This document shows positions 59,701 through 64,000 of a DNA stretch of 64,000 nucleotides, piece after piece. How positions within the stretch are numbered: position 1 is the first letter of the stretch; each line of letters opens with the position of its first letter. The DNA is taken from positions 53,555,196 through 53,619,195 of the forward strand of contig NC_088708.1 in NCBI RefSeq assembly GCF_963576615.1, in the 5' to 3' direction. A program made the translations under genes and the position numbers. The notes under the pieces are model-generated. The model searched no databases. It saw only the letters and a list, made by a program, of their open reading frames with translations, and was not told the origin of the DNA. This DNA comes from Watersipora subatra. Lineage: Eukaryota; Bryozoa; Gymnolaemata; Cheilostomatida; Watersiporidae.

Positions 59701-61650
59701 AACTTTTATCGTATATTCTAGGTAAATCAGCTGATTCCGATTTTGCACTCAAAATAAAGATTGGTCCACTAACCTTCAAAGTCATTTAGGCTTTTTTAAA
59801 GCGTTTCAATACCCGTTTCGAAAACAACACAATCGGCATTACAAGCTCCGCCCATAAATATGTGACGAAACCTAGCTTTTTTAGGAACGGAAGTTAGGAA
59901 TGTTTAGACCGATTTAGAATAATAGAGATGGGTGTCTTAAAACCTATTATTATCTAAATCCAGCTTGTAAAATAATTTTAGTTTGTTATGAAAGGTATAT
60001 AAACTATTTAAAATTGCTCGTAGCTTGTTGCATGATGTTTAAATGGGCTGAACGCCGAGAAAAATGAGCTCAAAAAGCGCAGTTTTATCACAAGCAAGCG
60101 TTGTTATCGTGCTTTTTTAAATATGCAATGCTAAATAGCTTATCTACCTTTCAGAAAAGACTGAGATTATTTTTAAGGCTGAATTTAGATGTTAATGGAT
60201 TTTAAAAACCCATCTCTATTATTCTAAATCGGTCTAAACATCCCTGCGTAACTTCTGTTTCTAAAAAGCTAGGTTACGTCACGTATTTATGGGGGGAGCT
60301 TGTTGTGCCGATCGTGTTGTTTTTGAGACCGATATTAAAACGCTGTAAAAACGCCTTCATTACTCTGAAAGTTAGTGGACTAATCTTAATATTAAGTACA
60401 AAATCGGAATCAGCGTGTCTGATTTACCTAGTAAATACGATAAAAGTTGTTCGTGACAGTTATGGTTTAAGGATACGTTTACCACAATTCTTTTTGTGAT
60501 TTCCTAGTCATAACTATTGTTTTGACACATGTTCTTGCAAAACTGGTCCAAGGCGTAAAACTAAGTACACACAAATGATTTTCTATAGCTAGGCATTCAA
60601 TCCAATTCGTTGATTATCCAAAAGGGAAATGCGCACATTTTCATTAATATGGAACAAAATAAATCAGATCTTGTGGCAGCGCTTTCACAGGCCTCATCAA
60701 AAAAAAGAAGAGATGCACCTAACAGATGTTTTGATTGAATATACTTATTGAAAAAATATCTGTAGTCATTTTTATTGATCCTAAAATGTTGTCTCTGCAT
60801 TAGGTCTCCAACTTCATGTTTATGTGCGTTTCTGTTTGTCCAGCTATAGCTATTAAAATTTAGGAATAAAATATCCGTTTCATTCTGGATTTTACTTCAA
60901 AGCTTCCCATTCACCAGGCAAATACCAATTAGGCTATGCGAGATGAATTGTATTCTCATTTGATATGAGCCGTTATCTCAGTTAAATTAGGCATAGCATT
61001 TTGCGATACACAGCGTGATTAAAGCTTGCTCTCACAGCTCATTTTGGTAAGTTTAGCAATGTGGATAGTAGCATACTCAAATTAGTCGTTGGCAATGTGC
61101 CAGGCTAATGGCCAGTAGCAGGTAACTATGTCACCTACATGTGCAACTGTTTATAAGCTGTTTTTAATACCCGTGCAACGATGGACATTCTTCGGCTAGT
61201 ATGGCTAATAAATATCCCTTTTCGGCAGCTTGTGCCAAGAAGTAATTTTGTGCATTATTCGTTGATGCAATGTAGCTGACATATCAGCACGATATAGGGG
61301 CTAAAGTTACATACAGTACTCGTTTAGCCCTATCCATTTGAGTACAAATATTTTTGAGCAATTTTAAAATGTTTATTAACTTGTACAAAAAACTGTGAAA
61401 CCTTGCATGCCTATTTCAGTTGTACAAAGGGCGGTTCAAAGGGATAATGGATGCGGCTCAGAATGCGTCCTACAAAGAAAAAGCTGCATGCATCGTTAAG
61501 TTTGACAATGTAGAGAGGTTCCTGTTTGAAAAGGGACAGGAGAGTCTCTCACATATTATGGACTGGGAGGCACATGAATCGGAACGAATAGCTACCTCCC
61601 ATGTTGTCCAGAGACACGGAAAGCGCAAGAGAGACGCGTCAGACCACTGA
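50780..61650 (+). CDS. GINS3: GINS3/PSF3, GINS replication-complex subunit, 3 exons
   Basis: Exons 50780-50867, 58018-58295 and 61420-61650 (stop TGA) splice in phases 1 and 0 to give 198 residues; the human protein has 216. The N-terminus MNFHYLDLDDILTTGE fits the NFLSLDDIL start of PSF3. Exon 2 has the diagnostic KLELPFWLAQKL and VVDLQSLGPNFYNL blocks. Exon 3 has RFKGIMDAAQNASYKE and the basic tail HGKRKRDASDH. GINS (SLD5, PSF1, PSF2, PSF3) binds MCM2-7 and CDC45 to form the replicative CMG helicase in the nucleus. The first intron is 7.2 kb and carries a LINE and several repeats. The start codon is the first ATG of the homologous block. A poly(A) signal is at 61917. Confidence 0.95.
50965..52900 (+). 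pseudogene. Degraded non-LTR retrotransposon (LINE) in GINS3 intron 1
   Basis: In order on the sense strand: an endonuclease-end-like segment (NTLDMVVSSVKVN, about 51010-51105); a linker (SFECFAKAFTSVFTDD, about 51630-51690); reverse-transcriptase blocks NVVPIYKGKGDRSLPLNYR (51915-52000), LLTDCQYGFRAKRG, VVLDFSKAYDVV, SQGSVLGPILFLIYING and LKLFADDTLLF (about 52440); then a C-terminal block (AFRWMYNFTKYSEI to 52898). The FADD box is the catalytic motif. Several stops and frameshifts occur (for example a stop before KVANVVP and a shift after RAKRG), so it is inactive. The clade is uncertain (Jockey/CR1-like). Confidence 0.85.
53270..53655 (-). other. Unrecognised open frame of about 127 codons
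   Basis: The minus-strand frame includes AIEHAHNQDFIKDIKGKHGI and LQNGEKQLQNLLSDEIY. It is polar and helical looking and ends at 53270. It may be debris of a retroelement near the LINE; no motif was recognised. It could equally be chance. Confidence 0.2.
54048..54780 (+). repeat. Two tandem copies of composite SINE-like repeat S2
   Basis: Units at about 54048-54372 and 54383-54780. Each begins GAATGYCCGGCATTGCACGG, holds a perfect A box (TAGCTCAATTGG in copy 1), a B-box-like GGAGGTTCCGAGATCAA, and ends in CTATAGCTG(G/A)AC with an AGATTTATATATA-like tail. The Pol III boxes lie in the interior, about 190 bp after the unit start, unlike ordinary tRNA SINEs. A reverse copy is at 60815-61195. Confidence 0.7.
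55003..56580 (+). repeat. Dispersed repeat family R1, copy 2
   Basis: Starts GATGAAAGTCCGGCGTTGCC. The blocks at 55003-55110 and 56215-56360 match 1335-1450 and 2215-2370. It ends in an S2-like tail (GTTATAGCTGGACACACAGA, then AGATTTATATATATAGACTA) and a further GAATGCCCAGCG start. AT-rich body, no coding. Confidence 0.6.
58310..58361 (+). repeat. Duplicated end of GINS3 exon 2 inside intron 2
   Basis: 58248-58299 (exon end plus donor) recurs 62 bp later: CTTATAGACCCAGTCCAGTG onward. The copy has CAAGTATC instead of the CAGGTATA donor, and GACAAGACAG in place of GACATCACAG. It is therefore probably not used as an exon end. Confidence 0.9.
58735..58761. repeat. 13-bp-stem hairpin
   Basis: TTCTGGTCTCCTT pairs with AAGGAGACCAGAA around a short loop, with flanking GAATGGAATGG repeats. 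It lies in GINS3 intron 2. Confidence 0.7.
59683..60466. mobile_element. Foldback element bounded by TTAA
   Basis: Arms at about 59683-59945 and 60207-60466 are diverged inverted copies (ACCATAACTGTC to CAGTTATGGT; inner blocks include CTCTATTATTCTAAATCGGT). TTAA at 59679-59682 and 60467-60470 would be the target duplication. It is 784 bp with no transposase. It lies in GINS3 intron 2. Confidence 0.75.
60815..61195 (-). repeat. Reverse copy of composite SINE-like repeat S2
   Basis: On the minus strand it runs from GAATGTCCATCGTTGCACGG through CTAATTGGTATTTGCCTGGT and TGAATGGGAAGCTTTGAAGT to TAATAGCTATAGCTGGACAA, collinear with 54048-54780. It ends about 225 bp before GINS3 exon 3. Confidence 0.75.
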
Positions 61651-61916
61651 TCAGAAAACTGCTCTTTTTCTAGTTTTATACCTTCAGCTTTGGTTAGTTG
61701 AGATTTTTTATTATGCATAAGAATGGTAAGATCAAATATCTGGAAGCAAATATACAGACTGCCAGTACCAATTCATGTATCTCTTCTTTATAGCCCAGCT
61801 ACAGACATGATAGAATATAGTTTTTTACGTTAGGTCATTGGAAAATTTATCAGCCAAGGAGATCTATATGAATGCAACCTTTGGTTTTTTTTCTTTAAAG
61901 TGATTTCAGCTTGCCG

Positions 61917-61922
61917 AATAAA
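61917..61922 (+). terminator. GINS3: Likely poly(A) signal of GINS3
   Basis: AATAAA 267 nt after the GINS3 stop codon. Confidence 0.6.
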
Positions 61923-63755
61923 ATTTAAATGATGCTGTAACACTCAACATGTCCCTATTTGACTGGCACTGAATTCGTTTGGTTTTGATATTCGCTTGTG
62001 TTTGGCGTAGATGTTAAATATATGATATATCACTGCACCCCAATCGCTCTTGCCTTAATAGGCTGGTACTCTTGTATTATCAGGACAATTCAGTCAATAT
62101 TGACTTAGCCCAAGCTTTAATTAGTGCGTATGGGACAAGGGGGTTATATCAATGTCATGTTGAGCAAATATTGCGAGACATTTTCTTGCTACTCACAGCA
62201 TTTCCATTCGTGCTTCCTTCATACCACCGAAGCGTTTGACTGGTCACCCCTAGCTCTCTATTCATGGTAGTTCACTCAACTAATAAGTTCACGCATCATA
62301 GTGCCAATAGAATGGAAAACGCTGGATAATGATCTATGTAACGCCTGTTATGATTATTCAATATAACGTAAGTAGCTCCTACTAGCCACCGCTGATCGCG
62401 TACTGGCTTACAGCTTGTTAATAGCTAAAAGCTAGTCGATGTAGCAACGCATAGCACAAGTCACTACACTCTATAAAACATCCTGTGCAGGGTTCTGAAC
62501 AAAGTGTTGGCTAAAAGTTGGGACTTCAGGTAATTCTTCATGCTAAGTAGAAGTTCCTTATAATTTCCTCAACTATGAATCGGTCTGTATGTTAGGAGAC
62601 ATATATATATAAGATATGTAATAAGAGGCTACAAATATGTGGAGGTTATTGAGACTTTCATGGTGGAAGTAATATTTAGTTTCATACTTTATTATAAACC
62701 ATATAAAATAATATTGTAGTACAATAAATTTTAGTCACTCTATAACTTATTTTGTTTAGTTTCATAAGTTTTTCAACTAATTTTTTAACACAAAAGCTTT
62801 GAAGGTTGTTTTCTAAAGCTTCAAAGGTGTAAAGAGAGATAAATATTTGCATGTATCTTATAGAAACAACTTCAAATCAACATAGCGGCTAGTGAAAACC
62901 TGTTAGTTTGGAAACTTTATACAAAGACACATGTACAATAATACGTCTAGATATTATGACTAGTATACAGCTAGAGAGGGAGAGTAGTGGATGACTTGAG
63001 TCTAGGTAATTCATAAACAGGGCTTAAACCAAACTGAAACCGAATGGAATTTCAGTATTATGAGTTAGAACAGTGCTACTTGTCATACAACTAGAACAGG
63101 TTAGCGATAACACTGAAAATTATTTGCTAGAGAAGGCTATCTTCGCCTTGTCTTTGACCAACAAAAGGAAAAATATATCTGATGCATAGGAATAAGGTGA
63201 TTGAGTATCAAGGTTGGCTCGGTTTAAACCAGCCCGAAAAAAACCAGTTTTTATAGTTTTGTCGGTTTTTTCATTATTTTTTGTGAAAAACATAATATTT
63301 TAAGCTCCTAGTGGTTCATGTGCGGTAGAAATGCAATTATATATAATTATCAGCTGTGGAAGTTTATTTAGGACACAGTAGTAAATTGATGGCAGAGCTC
63401 AAGTTGAGCCTACATGAAATCCTAGCACAACAATGAATTAGTGAATTTCATTTTCAATTGGTTTTATCAAGTGATATGATGATTTCTTTACTGATGAAAT
63501 ATAAAAAACCATGTGAAATATACTAATCCAATCATCGTCTCTAATAATGAATGAATACTTTCTCAAGTCTGGCCAGTGAGAAAGGATTACTTATAATTAG
63601 AAATTAAAACAATAAAATCCTTTCGGGCAAAAGCTTTAAGTTTGCAAACTAATATTTCATTTATTGGGCACAAGCCAAAGTAGTTGGATTGTTAGAATTC
63701 AGTTTATCAAGTTTGTTGTGTTTTGAAAGGCAAAGGTTGTAAGGCAAAACGTAAT

Positions 63756-63963
63756 ACAGTGTAGGTGTGCTGTCGTAACGCGAGGTCACGCAGATAGGCT
63801 TAAAGCTCACGTAGCAAAATGTCAAGCTGAAAACACCAATTTAGACAGTGATGCTAATATTCAGGTGATAGAAGTTGAGTCATCTGCCACTGCTCCAAAC
63901 ACTCACAATGCATCTGCATTATGCTCTGCTCTACACTACCACACGACTAATCACTGGGATTAA
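63756..63963 (+). pseudogene. BED-finger-like fragment, possible hAT transposase debris
   Basis: The frame CRCAVVTRGHADRLKAHV leads to AKCQAENTNLDSDANIQ and an acidic/Ser-Thr tail, then a stop TAA. RLKAHVAKC resembles the C-terminal H...C half of a BED zinc finger. The second cysteine spacing at the start (CRC) is not standard. No transposase motif follows inside the window. Confidence 0.3.
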
Positions 63964-64000
63964 AGTTCCTACGTATACATAAAGCTGTATGTAAAACATT

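Larger units (their letters stand above)
61651..64000. other. GINS3 3'-UTR and following intergenic DNA
   Basis: 3'-UTR to about 61940. I see no exon or clear repeat between 61950 and 63750. The end of the window has a possible BED-finger scrap (63756-63963). Confidence 0.6.

Overview
This is a window of AT-rich nuclear DNA from an invertebrate animal. The genes have GT-AG introns with conserved phases, and all four protein-coding genes are recognisable animal orthologues. The intergenic and intronic DNA is packed with SINEs, MITEs, foldback elements and tandem repeats. A lophotrochozoan (mollusc, annelid or bryozoan-like) fits the style, but that is inference; nothing here fixes the phylum. 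There is no prokaryotic operon, no CRISPR array and no intact rRNA or tRNA gene.

Layout from left to right. (1) 36-18726, minus strand: a multi-exon C2H2 zinc-finger gene orthologous to ZNF507, apparently complete with start near 18726 and stop at 36-38. Its introns hold a 73-bp satellite, a 36-bp minisatellite, foldback repeats, an hAT-like MITE, SINEs and a 3.2-kb THAP/Kolobok-like DNA transposon flanked by TTAA. (2) 18727-23196: intergenic, with retroelement debris and a tRNA-derived SINE. (3) 23197-23964, plus strand: DAD1, a two-exon gene for an oligosaccharyltransferase subunit. (4) 25105-44442, minus strand: AMFR/gp78, the ER ubiquitin ligase, rebuilt here as 12 exons with consistent phases (596 codons plus stop). 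(5) 44443-50779: a repeat nest between AMFR and GINS3. It contains an inverted pair of Penelope-like element fragments with GIY-YIG coding sequence, a mariner-type MITE inserted in one arm (the other arm preserves the empty site), two further TA-flanked MITEs and long TA microsatellites. (6) 50780-61650, plus strand: GINS3 (PSF3), three exons, with a degraded LINE and other repeats in its first intron. (7) 61651-64000: mostly unremarkable sequence ending in a possible BED-finger transposon scrap.

Gene order is ZNF507 (-), DAD1 (+), AMFR (-), GINS3 (+). This gives two head-to-head gaps and one tail-to-tail gap, the latter between DAD1 and AMFR. DAD1 and AMFR both act at the ER membrane (N-glycosylation and ER-associated degradation). 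GINS3 belongs to the replicative helicase and ZNF507 is a nuclear zinc-finger protein, so no common pathway links all four.

The most unusual material is in the repeats: a hammerhead-ribozyme-like fold just downstream of the Penelope GIY-YIG region in both inverted arms; a satellite array that seems to have grown out of a SINE-associated segment; a Kolobok-like element whose three coding exons still splice in frame although the central catalytic part is missing; and a partial tandem duplication of a GINS3 exon end within the next intron. All calls come from reading the sequence and from remembered family features; no database search was run.
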